A DNA stretch of 64,000 nt from Burkholderia sp. H160 (GTDB taxonomy: Bacteria; Pseudomonadota; Gammaproteobacteria; Burkholderiales; Burkholderiaceae): positions 1-64,000 of the forward strand of contig ABYL01000016.1 of assembly GCA_000173575.1 (NCBI GenBank), written 5' to 3'. Shown one piece after another: positions 8,625 through 18,915 of the stretch. Under the pieces are notes generated by a model. That model saw nothing but the letters and a program-made list of their open reading frames with translations, was not told where the DNA came from and ran no database searches. The number at the start of each line of letters is the position of its first letter. Within the stretch, counting starts at the first letter, position 1. Position numbers and translations under genes: made by a program.

Positions 8625-9341
8625 ATGACTGCTCCGTATCCCACCCCGACCTTCACCGGTCCGCGCATCGAAGCCGCGATCATCGACCTCGACGGCACGA
8701 TGATCGACACCGCCGATGACTTCACTGCCGGCCTGAACGGCATGCTCGCTCAGCTCGACGCGGAAGAAACCACGCGCGAGGAAGTGATCGGCTATGTCGG
8801 CAAGGGTTCGGAGCATCTGATCCGCAGCGTGCTCGCGCCGCGCTTCGAAAGCGAGCACGCGCAGGAGCGCTTCGACGAAGCGCTCGCGATCTATCAGGCC
8901 GAGTACGCGAAGATCAACGGTCTGCACACGCGGCTTTATCCCGATGTCGAAGCCGGTCTGCGCGCGCTGCGCGACGCGGGCCTGAAGCTCGCCTGCGTGA
9001 CCAACAAGCCGCACCGCTTCGCCTTAGAGCTGCTGCAGCAGTACGGGCTTGCGCAATATTTCAGCGTCGTGCTCGGCGGCGATAGTCTCGCGAAAAAGAA
9101 GCCGGACCCGCTGCCGATGCTGACCGCCGCCGCGCAACTCGGCGTCGAGCCGCGCGCCACGGTCGCGATCGGCGACTCGGAAAACGACGCGCTGGCGGGC
9201 CGCGCGGCCGGCATGGCGACGCTGACCGTGCCCTACGGCTACAACCACGGCCAAGCTATACAAACGATAAAATCCGATGGTATAGTTGCCTCGCTGCTCG
9301 ACGCCGCCAAGGCGATCGCAGCGCACCAATCCACGACTTAA
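8625..9341 (+). CDS. gph: Phosphoglycolate phosphatase
   Basis: 238 aa HAD-superfamily phosphatase. Motif I is IIDLDGTMIDT, motif II CVTNKPH, and motifs III and IV are KKKPDPLPM and AIGDSENDALAGRAAG. It removes phosphate from 2-phosphoglycolate formed during DNA repair or photorespiration-like reactions. It is co-directional with rpe and lies upstream of the trp genes. Near the 3' end, codons 9256-9286 are unusually AT-rich (three ATA isoleucine codons) while the protein sequence looks normal; this is discussed as a possible embedded promoter for trpE. Confidence 0.94.
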   Translation: MTAPYPTPTFTGPRIEAAIIDLDGTMIDTADDFTAGLNGMLAQLDAEETTREEVIGYVGKGSEHLIRSVLAPRFESEHAQERFDEALAIYQAEYAKINGLHTRLYPDVEAGLRALRDAGLKLACVTNKPHRFALELLQQYGLAQYFSVVLGGDSLAKKKPDPLPMLTAAAQLGVEPRATVAIGDSENDALAGRAAGMATLTVPYGYNHGQAIQTIKSDGIVASLLDAAKAIAAHQSTT

Positions 9342-9717
9342 CAGTCCTACATCCTCATGTTTCTGAATAAAAAACGGAGTCTGATTAGCATCGACCGGGG
9401 AGCCTGGCCCTGGCGTCGCTGGTCGCGCTAACCTCGCCTGAGGTACGCTGAAGCTCGTCTTCGGCAACCGTTTTTTACTTCGCTGCGCTCACGCGCTTTT
9501 TCCATCGTTCTGTTTTTGCGCTGCTGCATCGGCTGATTGGGCCTGCGTGTACCCGCAAAGTACCGCTGCGCACCCGCACCGCTCGCACGCGCCGATGGAA
9601 GACCCGCGCCGGTCGGTATCATCGTGTCGAGAACGTCGACTCACGCCCCGACCGGAGGCGCCTAGCCCCGCTTTGCCCGACGTTTGCTGCCGCCGGACCA
9701 CCGTACAGGATCGGAAC
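9342..9717 (+). promoter_or_regulatory. trpE leader region, candidate attenuator
   Basis: The 376-bp region between gph and trpE holds a short frame (9364-9432) with three Trp codons in W-P-W-R-R-W arrangement immediately before a TAA stop, the layout of a trp leader peptide. Hairpins follow: ACCTC/GAGGT at 9432-9445, then GCTGAAG/CTTCGGC at 9448-9466 with a T6 run at 9472-9477. The Trp frame has no ATG, GTG or TTG. An ATG at 9357 is one base out of frame and gives only MFSE. A GGAG at 9377-9380 precedes an in-frame ATT at 9385. Attenuation is inferred, not shown. Confidence 0.5.
9448..9477 (+). terminator. Possible attenuator terminator upstream of trpE
   Basis: A 7-bp stem GCTGAAG/CTTCGGC (one G-U pair) with a 5-nt loop is followed after AACCG by six T residues. 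It lies about 16 nt after the stop codon of the Trp-rich leader frame. A second, weaker hairpin GCGC-TCAC-GCGC with T5 is at 9485-9501. The spacing between the first stem and its T-run is longer than ideal, so termination strength is uncertain. Confidence 0.4.
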
Positions 9718-11211
9718 ATGACCGAACTCGAATTCCAGTCCCTCGCCAACGAGGGTTTCAATCGCATCCCGCTGATCGCCGAAGCGCTCGCCGACCTCGA
9801 AACGCCGCTATCGCTGTACCTGAAGCTCGCGCAGACCGAGCGCAACGGCGCGAACTCATTCCTGCTGGAGTCGGTGGTGGGCGGCGAACGCTTCGGGCGT
9901 TATTCGTTCATCGGCCTGCCGGCGCGTACCCTGGTGCGCACGCGCAACGGCGTGTCGGAAGTGGTGCGCGACGGCAAGGTCGTCGAAACGCACGACGGCG
10001 ATCCGCTCGCGTTCATCCAGCAGTTCCAGGCGCGCTTCAAGGTCGCGCAACGCCCGGGACTGCCGCGCTTCACGGGCGGTCTCGCCGGCTACTTCGGTTA
10101 TGACGCGGTGCGCTACATCGAGAAGAAGCTTGCGCACAGCGCGCCGAAGGACGATCTGAACCTGCCCGACATCCAGCTGCTGCTGACCGAAGAAGTCGCC
10201 GTCATCGACAACCTCGCGGGCAAGCTCTATCTGGTGGTCTACGCGGACCCGACCCAGGCCGAGGCGTACACGAAGGCGAAGCAACGTCTGCGCGAACTGC
10301 GCCAGCGGCTGCGCGTCACCGTCGAGCCGCCCGTCGTGTCGTCCAGCGTGCGCACCGAGATCTACCGAGAATTCGCCAAAGACGATTATCTGGCTGCCGT
10401 GCGCCAGGCGAAGGAATACATCGCAGCCGGCGAGCTGATGCAGGTGCAGGTCGGCCAGCGCCTGACCAAGCCGTACCGCGACAATCCGCTGTCGCTGTAT
10501 CGCGCGCTGCGCTCGCTGAATCCGTCGCCGTACATGTACTACTACAACTTCGGCGACTTCCACGTGGTCGGTGCGTCGCCGGAAATTCTGGTGCGCCAGG
10601 AAAAGCGCGGCGAGGACCGCCTCGTCACGATCCGCCCGCTCGCCGGCACCCGTCCGCGCGGCAACACCCCCGAGCGCGACGCCGCGCTCGCGACCGAGCT
10701 GCTGAACGACCCGAAGGAAATCGCCGAGCACGTGATGCTGATAGACCTCGCGCGCAACGACGTCGGCCGCATCGCGCAGATCGGCTCGGTCGTCGTGACC
10801 GACAAGATGGTGATCGAGAAGTACTCGCACGTGCAACACATCGTCAGCTCGGTCGAAGGCAAGCTGAAGCCCGACACGACCAATTTCGACGTGCTGCGCG
10901 CCACCTTCCCGGCCGGCACGCTGTCGGGTGCGCCGAAGGTGCGCGCGATGGAGCTGATCGACGAGCTCGAGCCCGTCAAGCGTGGCCTGTACGGCGGGGC
11001 GGTCGGTTATCTGTCGTTCACCGGCGAGATGGATCTGGCCATCACGATCCGCACCGGCGTGATCGCGAACGGCAATTTGTATGTGCAGGCGGCCGCGGGC
11101 GTGGTCGCCGATTCGGTGCCGGAATCCGAATGGCAAGAGACCGAGAACAAGGCGCGCGCGGTGATGCGCGCGGCCGAGCAGGTCCAGGACGGCCTCGATA
11201 GCGACTTCTGA
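9718..11211 (+). CDS. trpE: Anthranilate synthase component I
   Basis: 497 aa chorismate-binding enzyme. The N-terminal tryptophan-feedback motif ([21 protein letters not shown]) is present. The catalytic domain carries [41 protein letters not shown] and [19 protein letters not shown]. With TrpG it converts chorismate and glutamine to anthranilate. The ATG at 9718 gives the standard N-terminus. trpG follows after 13 bp. A leader with Trp codons upstream suggests attenuation control. Confidence 0.97.
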   Translation: MTELEFQSLANEGFNRIPLIAEALADLETPLSLYLKLAQTERNGANSFLLESVVGGERFGRYSFIGLPARTLVRTRNGVSEVVRDGKVVETHDGDPLAFIQQFQARFKVAQRPGLPRFTGGLAGYFGYDAVRYIEKKLAHSAPKDDLNLPDIQLLLTEEVAVIDNLAGKLYLVVYADPTQAEAYTKAKQRLRELRQRLRVTVEPPVVSSSVRTEIYREFAKDDYLAAVRQAKEYIAAGELMQVQVGQRLTKPYRDNPLSLYRALRSLNPSPYMYYYNFGDFHVVGASPEILVRQEKRGEDRLVTIRPLAGTRPRGNTPERDAALATELLNDPKEIAEHVMLIDLARNDVGRIAQIGSVVVTDKMVIEKYSHVQHIVSSVEGKLKPDTTNFDVLRATFPAGTLSGAPKVRAMELIDELEPVKRGLYGGAVGYLSFTGEMDLAITIRTGVIANGNLYVQAAAGVVADSVPESEWQETENKARAVMRAAEQVQDGLDSDF

Positions 11212-11224
11212 CCGGAGACACACC

Positions 11225-11842
<618 letters not shown>

Positions 11843-11861
11843 CACAAAGGGAGACGAGATC

Positions 11862-12893
11862 ATGTCCATTACGCCCCAGGAAGCCTTGCAGCGGACCATC
11901 GAGCACCGCGAGATTTTCCACGACGAAATGCTGCACCTGATGCGCCTCATCATGCGCGGCGAACTCTCGCCCGTGATGTCGGCGGCGATCATCACCGGCC
12001 TGCGCGTCAAAAAAGAGACCATCGGCGAAATCACCGCGGCCGCCACGGTGATGCGTGAATTTGCCCGGCACGTCGAGGTGCAGGACAACTCGAACTTCGT
12101 CGATATCGTCGGCACCGGCGGCGATGGCGCGCACACGTTCAACATCTCCACCGCGACGATGTTCGTGTCGGCCGCGGCAGGTGCGAAGGTCGCGAAGCAC
12201 GGCAATCGCGGCGTGTCGAGCAAGTCGGGCAGCGCGGACGTGCTCGAAGCGCTCGGCGTCAACATCGATCTGCAACCGGAGCAGGTCGCGGCATCGATCG
12301 CGGAAACGGGCATGGGCTTCATGTTCGCGCCGAACCATCATCCCGCGATGAAAAACGTCGCGCCGGTACGCCGCGAACTCGGCATCCGCACGATCTTCAA
12401 CATCCTCGGGCCGCTCACCAATCCGGCCGGCGCACCGAATCAGCTGATGGGCGTGTTCCACCCCGACCTCGTCGGCATTCAGGTGCGCGTGATGCAGCGT
12501 CTCGGCGCGAAGCACGTGCTCGTCGTGTACGGTATGGACGGCATGGACGAAGTGTCGCTCGGCGGCGCGACGCTGGTCGGCGAGTTGCGCGACGGTGAAG
12601 TCCGCGAGTACGAGATCCATCCGGAAGACTTCGGCATGCAGATGGTGTCGAATCGCACGCTGAAAGTCGCCGACGCGGGCGAGTCGAAGGTCATGCTGCT
12701 CGCCGCGCTCGACAACAAGCCCGGCGTCGCGCGCGAAATCGTCACGCTGAACGCGGGCACCGCGCTCTATTCGGCGAACGTCGCGGCAACGATCGCGGAT
12801 GGCATCGAGCTCGCGCGCGAAGCGATCGCGAGCGGCAAGGCGCGCGCGAAGGTCGACGAACTGGTGCGCTTCACCCAGCAATTCAAGCAGTAA
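11862..12893 (+). CDS. trpD: Anthranilate phosphoribosyltransferase
   Basis: 343 aa. The PRPP-binding motif is [14 protein letters not shown], followed by [20 protein letters not shown] and [12 protein letters not shown], all characteristic of TrpD. It transfers the phosphoribosyl group of PRPP onto anthranilate. The ATG at 11862 is preceded by a purine-rich AAAGGGAGACGAG ribosome-binding site. A longer upstream frame overlaps trpG and is not coding. trpC follows after 18 bp. Confidence 0.97.
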   Translation: MSITPQEALQRTIEHREIFHDEMLHLMRLIMRGELSPVMSAAIITGLRVKKETIGEITAAATVMREFARHVEVQDNSNFVDIVGTGGDGAHTFNISTATMFVSAAAGAKVAKHGNRGVSSKSGSADVLEALGVNIDLQPEQVAASIAETGMGFMFAPNHHPAMKNVAPVRRELGIRTIFNILGPLTNPAGAPNQLMGVFHPDLVGIQVRVMQRLGAKHVLVVYGMDGMDEVSLGGATLVGELRDGEVREYEIHPEDFGMQMVSNRTLKVADAGESKVMLLAALDNKPGVAREIVTLNAGTALYSANVAATIADGIELAREAIASGKARAKVDELVRFTQQFKQ

Positions 12894-12911
12894 TCAAGTA
12901 ACGAGACATTT

Positions 12912-13697
12912 ATGAGCGACATCCTCGACCGCATCATCGCGGTCAAACGCGAAGAAGTCCGGGCGGCTGAACAAAGCGTGCCACTCGAAGAACTGCGGCT
13001 CGAAGCGTCCTCGCGCGACCTCCGCGACTTCGTCGGCGCGTTGCGCGCCAAGCACGCGGCGGGTCTCGCCGCCGTGATCTCCGAGGTGAAGAAGGCGAGC
13101 CCGTCGAAGGGTGTGCTGCGCGAACACTTCGTGCCGGCCGATATCGCGCGTTCGTACGAAAAGCACGGCGCGGCGTGTCTGTCCGTGCTGACCGACGTGC
13201 AGTTCTTCCAGGGCAGCGCCGCATATCTGCAGCAAGCGCGCGCCGCGTGCCAGTTGCCGGTGATCCGCAAGGACTTCATCGTCGATCCGTATCAGGTCGT
13301 CGAAGCACGCGCGATGGGCGCCGACGCGATCCTGCTGATCGCCGCCGCACTCGAAACCTCGGAAATGCAGGAACTCGAAGCGCTCGCGCATTCGCTCGGT
13401 CTCGCAGTGCTCGTCGAAGTGCACGACAGCGACGAACTGAAGGAAGCGCTGACGCTGAAGACGCCGCTGATCGGCATCAACAACCGCAATCTGCGCACCT
13501 TCGAAACCTCGCTCGACACGACGCTCGGCATGCTCGACGCGGTTCCCGACGATCGCATCGTCGTGACCGAGTCAGGCATTCTGTCGCGCGACGACGTCGA
13601 GCGGATGCGCGCACGCAACGTGCATACGTTCCTCGTCGGCGAGGCGTTCATGCGGGCGGACGAGCCCGGCGTGGAGCTTGCGCGGATGTTTTTCTGA
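12912..13697 (+). CDS. trpC: Indole-3-glycerol-phosphate synthase
   Basis: 261 aa single-domain TIM-barrel enzyme, not fused to TrpF. Family motifs are visible: [50 protein letters not shown] and [11 protein letters not shown], with VTESGI near the C-terminus. It closes the pyrrole ring to form indole-3-glycerol phosphate. trpF, trpB and trpA are not in this window, as is usual in Burkholderia, where they form a separate cluster. Confidence 0.97.
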   Translation: MSDILDRIIAVKREEVRAAEQSVPLEELRLEASSRDLRDFVGALRAKHAAGLAAVISEVKKASPSKGVLREHFVPADIARSYEKHGAACLSVLTDVQFFQGSAAYLQQARAACQLPVIRKDFIVDPYQVVEARAMGADAILLIAAALETSEMQELEALAHSLGLAVLVEVHDSDELKEALTLKTPLIGINNRNLRTFETSLDTTLGMLDAVPDDRIVVTESGILSRDDVERMRARNVHTFLVGEAFMRADEPGVELARMFF

Positions 13698-13750
13698 GCA
13701 CCGCATCGGCGTATCGACGCAGATAAATACTCGCAACAAGGAATCGCTTC

Positions 13751-14377
13751 ATGAGTCTCGAACGCGAAATCAAGCTGGCGCTGCCTGCTTCGCAGGTGCA
13801 GGCGGCGACGCAATGGTTCGTCGAGCGCGCCGGCAAGAACGGACATGCGATCAAGCTCGTGAACATTTACTTCGATACGCCACAGTTGACGCTGGCGTCG
13901 TCGAAGAGCGCATTGCGTTTGCGGCAGACGCCGGACGGCTGGCTGCAGACGTTCAAGACGGTCGGTACCGCGACGGGCGGTTTGCATAGCCGGCACGAAT
14001 GGGAAATGCCGGTCGCTGGCGCAAAGCTCGAAATCGAAACGATGCTGAGCGCTTGCGACGACCCCGCCGCGGCAGACGCTTTGAAGCAGGCCGCGCCAGC
14101 GCTGATCGCGCTGTTCCGCACGAATTTCACACGCACGCTGTGGCTGCTCGACACCGACGGTGCACAGATCGAGGCCGCGATCGATCAGGGCGACGTGCTT
14201 GCTGACGTCGACGGCGAAGTGCGCCGCGCGCCGATCTCCGAGATCGAGCTCGAGCTAAAGTCGGGCGACGAAGCGGCGCTTCCTGTGCTCGCCGCCGAGC
14301 TCGGCAAACGGATCGCCGGCCTCGCACCGGACGACATCAGCAAGGCGCAGCGCGGGTATCGGTTGCGCGCGGGTTGA
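13751..14377 (+). CDS. CYTH-domain protein, probable inorganic triphosphatase
   Basis: 208 aa. The N-terminus has the defining ExExK motif of the CYTH fold (Glu4, Glu6 and Lys8 in MSLEREIKL). It is followed by the tunnel-domain landmarks IYFDTPQLTL and ALRLRQTPDGWLQTFKT and a late ISEIELELKSG strand. CYTH enzymes hydrolyse triphosphates such as tripolyphosphate; related proteins are class IV adenylate cyclases. There is no CHAD domain fused behind it, unlike E. coli YgiF. It lies 53 bp after trpC and may be read through from the trp operon. Confidence 0.85.
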   Translation: MSLEREIKLALPASQVQAATQWFVERAGKNGHAIKLVNIYFDTPQLTLASSKSALRLRQTPDGWLQTFKTVGTATGGLHSRHEWEMPVAGAKLEIETMLSACDDPAAADALKQAAPALIALFRTNFTRTLWLLDTDGAQIEAAIDQGDVLADVDGEVRRAPISEIELELKSGDEAALPVLAAELGKRIAGLAPDDISKAQRGYRLRAG

Positions 14378-14410
14378 GCTAGCCAGCGTTTGCTGCGACA
14401 CTTCCCCGCC

Positions 14411-15232
14411 ATGACCTCCGCCTCCCGTACCCGCCCCACTTCGCCGCAGGCATCGTTGTTCGACGATGCCGCGCTAGTCTCCTCCAAGTCCCCGGCCGAC
14501 ACGAGCGCCGCGCCGCCCACCCTCGAAGCCCAGTTCGCCGCGCTGCCCGCGACATGGCGCGCGCATCTGAAACCATTCATCGACAGCGACACCTACGCGC
14601 CGCTGTGCCGCTTCGTCGATGGCGAGCGCGCCGCCGGCAAAACCATTTATCCGGCCGACGTGTTCCGCGCGCTGCGCCTGACGAGCCCCGATGAAGTGAA
14701 AGTCGTGATCCTCGGCCAGGACCCGTATCACGGCGAAGACCGCGGCACGCCGCAGGCGCACGGTCTCGCGTTTTCGGTCGCGCCGCACGTGCGCCCGCCG
14801 CCGTCGCTGCGCAACATCTTCAAGGAAATCGCCGCGAGTCTCGGTCACGAAACGCCGCAGCACGGCTGTCTGGACAGCTGGGCCAAACAGGGCGTGTTGC
14901 TGCTGAACACGGTGCTGACCGTCGAACGCGACAGCGCCGCGAGCCACGCGAAACGCGGCTGGGAGAAATGCACGGACACGCTGATCCACGAACTCGCGAC
15001 GCGGCATCAGAACCTCGTGTTCATGCTGTGGGGCGCGCATGCGCAGGCGAAGCGTGCGCTGCTGGGCGGCAAGTCGCACTGCGTGCTGGAGGCGCCGCAT
15101 CCGTCGCCGCTGTCCGCGCATCGCGGCTTTCTCGGTTGCGGGCATTTCGCTAAGGCGAACGAGTATCTGGAGCAGCACGGCCGGGAGCCGATCGACTGGC
15201 GTTTGCCGGACGACGCGCAGATGCTCGCGTGA
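14411..15232 (+). CDS. ung: Uracil-DNA glycosylase
   Basis: 273 aa family-1 uracil-DNA glycosylase. The water-activating motif GQDPYHG places the catalytic Asp at residue 104. The DNA-intercalating motif [11 protein letters not shown] begins at His230. The enzyme removes uracil from DNA for base-excision repair. The first 35-40 residues (Ser/Ala/Pro-rich) extend beyond the E. coli enzyme of 229 aa and look disordered. An in-frame ATG at 14390 would add seven more residues. Confidence 0.95.
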   Translation: MTSASRTRPTSPQASLFDDAALVSSKSPADTSAAPPTLEAQFAALPATWRAHLKPFIDSDTYAPLCRFVDGERAAGKTIYPADVFRALRLTSPDEVKVVILGQDPYHGEDRGTPQAHGLAFSVAPHVRPPPSLRNIFKEIAASLGHETPQHGCLDSWAKQGVLLLNTVLTVERDSAASHAKRGWEKCTDTLIHELATRHQNLVFMLWGAHAQAKRALLGGKSHCVLEAPHPSPLSAHRGFLGCGHFAKANEYLEQHGREPIDWRLPDDAQMLA

Positions 15233-15240
15233 AAAAGCGA

Positions 15241-15275
15241 AAACGCCACGGATGGTGAACCCATCCGTGGCGTTT
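15241..15275. terminator. Bidirectional terminator between ung and azoR
   Basis: A 15-bp perfect stem (15241-15255 with 15261-15275) with a 5-nt loop ends in GCGTTTTT on the plus strand and GCGTTTTC on the minus strand. It lies just after ung and before the end of the convergent azoR, so it can serve both transcripts. Confidence 0.9.
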
Positions 15276-15325
15276 TTCATTTCACCGCTTGGCGCCGCAT
15301 CGAGGCGGCGCAAAAACCATCCGGC

Positions 15326-15922
15326 TTAAACCGCGGCGATCGCTTCGCGCGCCGAGCTCAGCGCGGCGTTCGCGGCGTCCGGGCCCATGTTCAGGCCTTC
15401 GGCGTAGATGAAGCTCACGTCGGTCATGCCGAGGAAGCCGAGGAAGCTCTTCAGGTACGGCGTCTGGCTATCGTTCGGCGTGCCGAGATACTTGCCGCCG
15501 CGCGCCGACACGACGTGGACCTTCTTGCCCGTCACGAGGCCTTCCGGGCCGTTCGCGGTGTAGCGGAACGTGATGCCCGCACGTGCGATGAAGTCGAAGT
15601 ACGTCTTCAGTTGCGACGAAATGCCGAAGTTGTACATCGGCGCGCCGATCACGATGACGTCGGCGGCTTGCAGTTCGGCAATCAGCGCTTCGCTGCGCGC
15701 GGCGATCGCGGCTTGTTCCGGGGTGCGCTGGTCGGCCGGCGTGAAGAACGCGCCGAGCACGGCGTCGTCGAGGTGCGGCAGCGGTTCGGCTTGCAGGTTA
15801 CGGACGACGACTTGCGCGCCCGGATTCGACTGTTGCAGCTTTGCGGTCAGCTCGTTGACGAGCAACGTCGAGTTCGCGCCTTGCGAACGTGCTGCCGAGT
15901 TGATTTGCAGGATCGTGGTCAT
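15326..15922 (-). CDS. azoR: FMN-dependent NADH-azoreductase
   Basis: 198 aa flavodoxin-like quinone reductase. FMN-binding sequences typical of AzoR are visible: [15 protein letters not shown] near the N-terminus, [23 protein letters not shown] in the middle, and VVSARGGKY. It reduces quinones and azo compounds by two-electron transfer from NADH. It stands alone, convergent with ung and co-directional with the M61 peptidase gene, which ends 155 bp upstream of its start. Confidence 0.93.
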   Translation of the reverse strand: MTTILQINSAARSQGANSTLLVNELTAKLQQSNPGAQVVVRNLQAEPLPHLDDAVLGAFFTPADQRTPEQAAIAARSEALIAELQAADVIVIGAPMYNFGISSQLKTYFDFIARAGITFRYTANGPEGLVTGKKVHVVSARGGKYLGTPNDSQTPYLKSFLGFLGMTDVSFIYAEGLNMGPDAANAALSSAREAIAAV

Positions 15923-16077
15923 GGTTGACTCCAGTAGGGGGCGCGCAGTGTTGCGCGAGTGGAGCCATTGTGTTTATTTTCCGGCCGGCGAAAAAGCCAT
16001 CCGCCGGCGACGGATTGTTGCATGGGTAGAACAATCCGCCGCCCTCGTCCGCCGATTGACGACGCAACGGGCGACGA

Positions 16078-17868
16078 TCACTTCGCCAGCCAGCGCTCGC
16101 GGGCCTTGCGCGCGGCGGCCCGGTTATCGCTGACCGCGAGCTTGTAGCGCGCCACTTCGGGACCATCGAGCTTGACCTGCGTGACGCGCAGCTCGTCGCG
16201 GCGGAACGCGTGCACGTCGACTTTCGCGCCCGGCTGATAGCGCGACAGCAGAGCATCGATATTCCCGCCGGTCACGCGCAGGCCGTCGAGTGCGATCAGC
16301 ACGTCGCCGGCGGACAGGCCCGCCTTCTGCGCGGCGCTGCCCTCGTGTACCGTCGCGAGCGTGCAGTCCGCGCCGCCGCGCAGCCGCACGCCGAGCGACG
16401 GCTTGCCGTTCTTGTCGAGGTCCGGCGCGAGCGTCACGCCGAACGGTGCGAGCAGCGTGTCGAGCGGCAGATCGCGCGTGCCGCGCACACCCTCGGCGAA
16501 CAGTTCGGCAAGTTGCGCGCCGCTCGCTTCCGCGAAAATCGCCTCGATCTCGCTTTCATCGACGCCGACCGGCTTGCCTTGATAAAAGTCACGGCCGAAG
16601 CGTTTCCACAGCAGACGCATCACGTCGTCGAGCGACTTGCGGTTGCCGGTCTGCGCGCGAATCGTCAGATCGAACGCGAGCGCGATGAGCGAGCCCTTCG
16701 TGTAGTAGCTGACGATCGCGTTTGGCGCGTTCTCATCCTGCCGGTAATACTTGACCCACGCGTCGAAGGAGCTTTCGGCGACGCTCTGCTTCAGGCGCCC
16801 GTTGCCGCGCTGCACGCCGCCGATCACCTTGCCGAGCAGGCCGAAATAATCGTCCGGCGAGATCACGCCGCTGCGTACGAGAATCAGGTCGTCGTAATAC
16901 GACGTGAAGCCCTCGAACAGCCACAGCAGCGACGTATAGTTTTCGACGCTGAGGTCGTACGGCGCGAATACGGCCGGCTTGATGCGCTTCACATTCCACG
17001 TGTGGAAATACTCGTGACTGCACAGACCGAGATAGGTCCGGTAACCCTCGCTCATCGCCTCGCGGCCCTGCACCGGCAGATCGGTGCGATTGCAGATCAG
17101 CGCGGTCGACGCGCGATGCTCGAGGCCGCCGTAGCCGTCGGTGACGGCCTGCGTCATGAACACGTAGCGCTCGACCGGTGCCTTCTTCGTCCTCGGCTCG
17201 AACAGTGCGATCTGCGTCTCGCAGATGCGCTTCAGATCCTTGCACAGACGCTCCATGTCGAGCCCGATCACGCGACCGCCAATCACGACGTCGTGCGGCG
17301 CGCCATGCGCGTCGAACGTCGCGAGCGCGAATTTGCCAAGCGTCACAGGATGGTCGATCAGCTCGTCATAGTTCTGCGCGCGGTACTCGCCGAAGCCGTA
17401 GCGCTTCGTGCCGCGCGCTTCCGGCAGCGCGGTCGCGACGCGCCAGCCGCGATACGCGGCGCCCTGCGGCTTCTGGATATCGACCACGCACTGCGCGTCT
17501 TCATGGCCGAGCGGCGACAGGAACACGCTCGTGCCGTTGAAGAAGCCGATCGTGTCGTCCAGATGCGCGGCACGCACCGACATGTCCCATGCGTAGACCT
17601 CGTAGCGCAGCGTCAAGGCTCCCTTGACCGGCGCAGCCTGCCACGTGTGCTTGTCGATCTTCTCGACGCGCACCTTGCGGCCCGCGTCGTTGACCGCGCG
17701 CAGCGTGACGATGTTGCGCGCGAACTCGCGCACCATGTAGCTGCCCGGAATCCACACCGGCAGCATGAAACGCTGGCCGGCCGGATCGGGATCGGCGACG
17801 GTCACGGTGACTTCGAACAGGTGGGCGGCGGGGTTACCCGGAACGATGGTGTAGCGGATCGGCTTCAT
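16078..17868 (-). CDS. M61 family glycyl-aminopeptidase-like metalloprotease with PDZ domain
   Basis: 596 aa. An N-terminal beta-sandwich (about residues 1-180) precedes the M61 catalytic region. That region has the exopeptidase-type motif YGGLEH (246-251) and the zinc-binding HExxH at His285-His289 in SHEYFHTWN. A C-terminal PDZ domain follows (GLSAGDVLIALDGLRV). No signal peptide is visible, so it is probably cytoplasmic. The start at 17868 is chosen because residues upstream do not resemble the family. M61 proteins cleave small N-terminal residues; the substrate here is unknown. Confidence 0.9.
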   Translation of the reverse strand: MKPIRYTIVPGNPAAHLFEVTVTVADPDPAGQRFMLPVWIPGSYMVREFARNIVTLRAVNDAGRKVRVEKIDKHTWQAAPVKGALTLRYEVYAWDMSVRAAHLDDTIGFFNGTSVFLSPLGHEDAQCVVDIQKPQGAAYRGWRVATALPEARGTKRYGFGEYRAQNYDELIDHPVTLGKFALATFDAHGAPHDVVIGGRVIGLDMERLCKDLKRICETQIALFEPRTKKAPVERYVFMTQAVTDGYGGLEHRASTALICNRTDLPVQGREAMSEGYRTYLGLCSHEYFHTWNVKRIKPAVFAPYDLSVENYTSLLWLFEGFTSYYDDLILVRSGVISPDDYFGLLGKVIGGVQRGNGRLKQSVAESSFDAWVKYYRQDENAPNAIVSYYTKGSLIALAFDLTIRAQTGNRKSLDDVMRLLWKRFGRDFYQGKPVGVDESEIEAIFAEASGAQLAELFAEGVRGTRDLPLDTLLAPFGVTLAPDLDKNGKPSLGVRLRGGADCTLATVHEGSAAQKAGLSAGDVLIALDGLRVTGGNIDALLSRYQPGAKVDVHAFRRDELRVTQVKLDGPEVARYKLAVSDNRAAARKARERWLAK

Positions 17869-18014
17869 CGGCGGCGCTTGGGAGTGTCTGGAGAGTGGGG
17901 CGGAGAAGTTCGGGGCTCGATGCGAAAGGAGGCGCTGCGTGCGCCTCCTTTCCTTTGCGTGCTGCAATCTGTTCACGCCCGATGGCGTGCGTCGCGCTGG
18001 GTGCAGCGCGCCGT

Positions 18015-18740
18015 TCAGTGCACTGCCGACAGTTCCTTGTCGAGCCGGTCGGCCGGCACGGCGCCGGGCAGCCGGCGGCCGTCGGCGAGGAACACGGTGG
18101 GCGTGCCCTCGACGTTCATCGAATGGCCGAGCGCGAGATTCTTGTCGATCGCAGCGGTGTCGCAGGTGGCGGCGGCGGTCGGCGCCTGACGGTCCTGCAT
18201 CCACGATTCCCACGCCTTCGCGCGATCGGCCGAGCACCAGATCGACTTCGACTTGGCCGTCGAATCCGGCGACAGCACCGGGTACAGGAACGTGTAGACC
18301 GTCACGTTGTCGATCGACTGCAGCGTCTTTTCGAGCTGCTTGCAGTACGGACAGTTCGGGTCGGAGAACACCGCGATCTTGCGCGCGCCGTTGCCGCGCA
18401 CGACCTTCACCGCGTCGCCGAACGGCAGGCTCGCGAAGTCGATGCGGTTGGTTTCCGACAGGCGTGCCTCGGTCAAGTTCTTGCGTGTCTTCGCGTCGAC
18501 CAGGTCGCCAAGCATCAGGTAGTCGCCGTTCGCATCGCTGTAGATGATCTGCGCGCCGAGATTCACTTCGTACAGGCCCGCGATCGGTGTCTTCGACACG
18601 CTCTTGATCGTCACGTCGGCAAGACGCGTTTGCAGCGTGGCTTTGAGCTTGTCGGTGGTCTGGTCGGCCTGTGCCGAGCAGCCGAGGGTAGCGGCGGCGA
18701 TCGCGAGCACGGCGGCGGCGATGCGGAAAGTCTTTTTCAT
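18015..18740 (-). CDS. dsbC: Thiol:disulfide interchange protein DsbC
   Basis: 241 aa periplasmic disulfide isomerase. A signal peptide (about residues 1-25) starts MKKTFRIAAAVLAIAAATLG. It is followed by the dimerisation domain and a thioredoxin domain with active site CPYC at Cys130 and Cys133, plus the cis-Pro loop GTPTVF. It corrects wrong disulfides in exported proteins and is kept reduced by DsbD. The start at 18740 gives the signal peptide; in-frame ATGs further upstream add a non-signal stretch. Confidence 0.94.
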   Translation of the reverse strand: MKKTFRIAAAVLAIAAATLGCSAQADQTTDKLKATLQTRLADVTIKSVSKTPIAGLYEVNLGAQIIYSDANGDYLMLGDLVDAKTRKNLTEARLSETNRIDFASLPFGDAVKVVRGNGARKIAVFSDPNCPYCKQLEKTLQSIDNVTVYTFLYPVLSPDSTAKSKSIWCSADRAKAWESWMQDRQAPTAAATCDTAAIDKNLALGHSMNVEGTPTVFLADGRRLPGAVPADRLDKELSAVH

Positions 18741-18915
18741 GCTGGAGTCCTGGATTCGGTCGCGCATCGTGCGCATTTTTTCACGTTCTGGCCGCGCGTT
18801 CCGGCCGCCTATCGGGTCGATCGGGGTCGGATCGCAGCGCGTTGCTTTGCTCATGATACCTGTCCCGGGCGCCCGCGACCGGCCATCGGCTATCCGCGCG
18901 ACGCCTCGTCGCCGC

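Noticed and set aside
16210..18189. 659-codon plus-strand frame opposite the M61 peptidase and dsbC
   Set aside because: Antisense of two well-recognised genes; its composition is typical of reverse-complement coding sequence and it has no motif.
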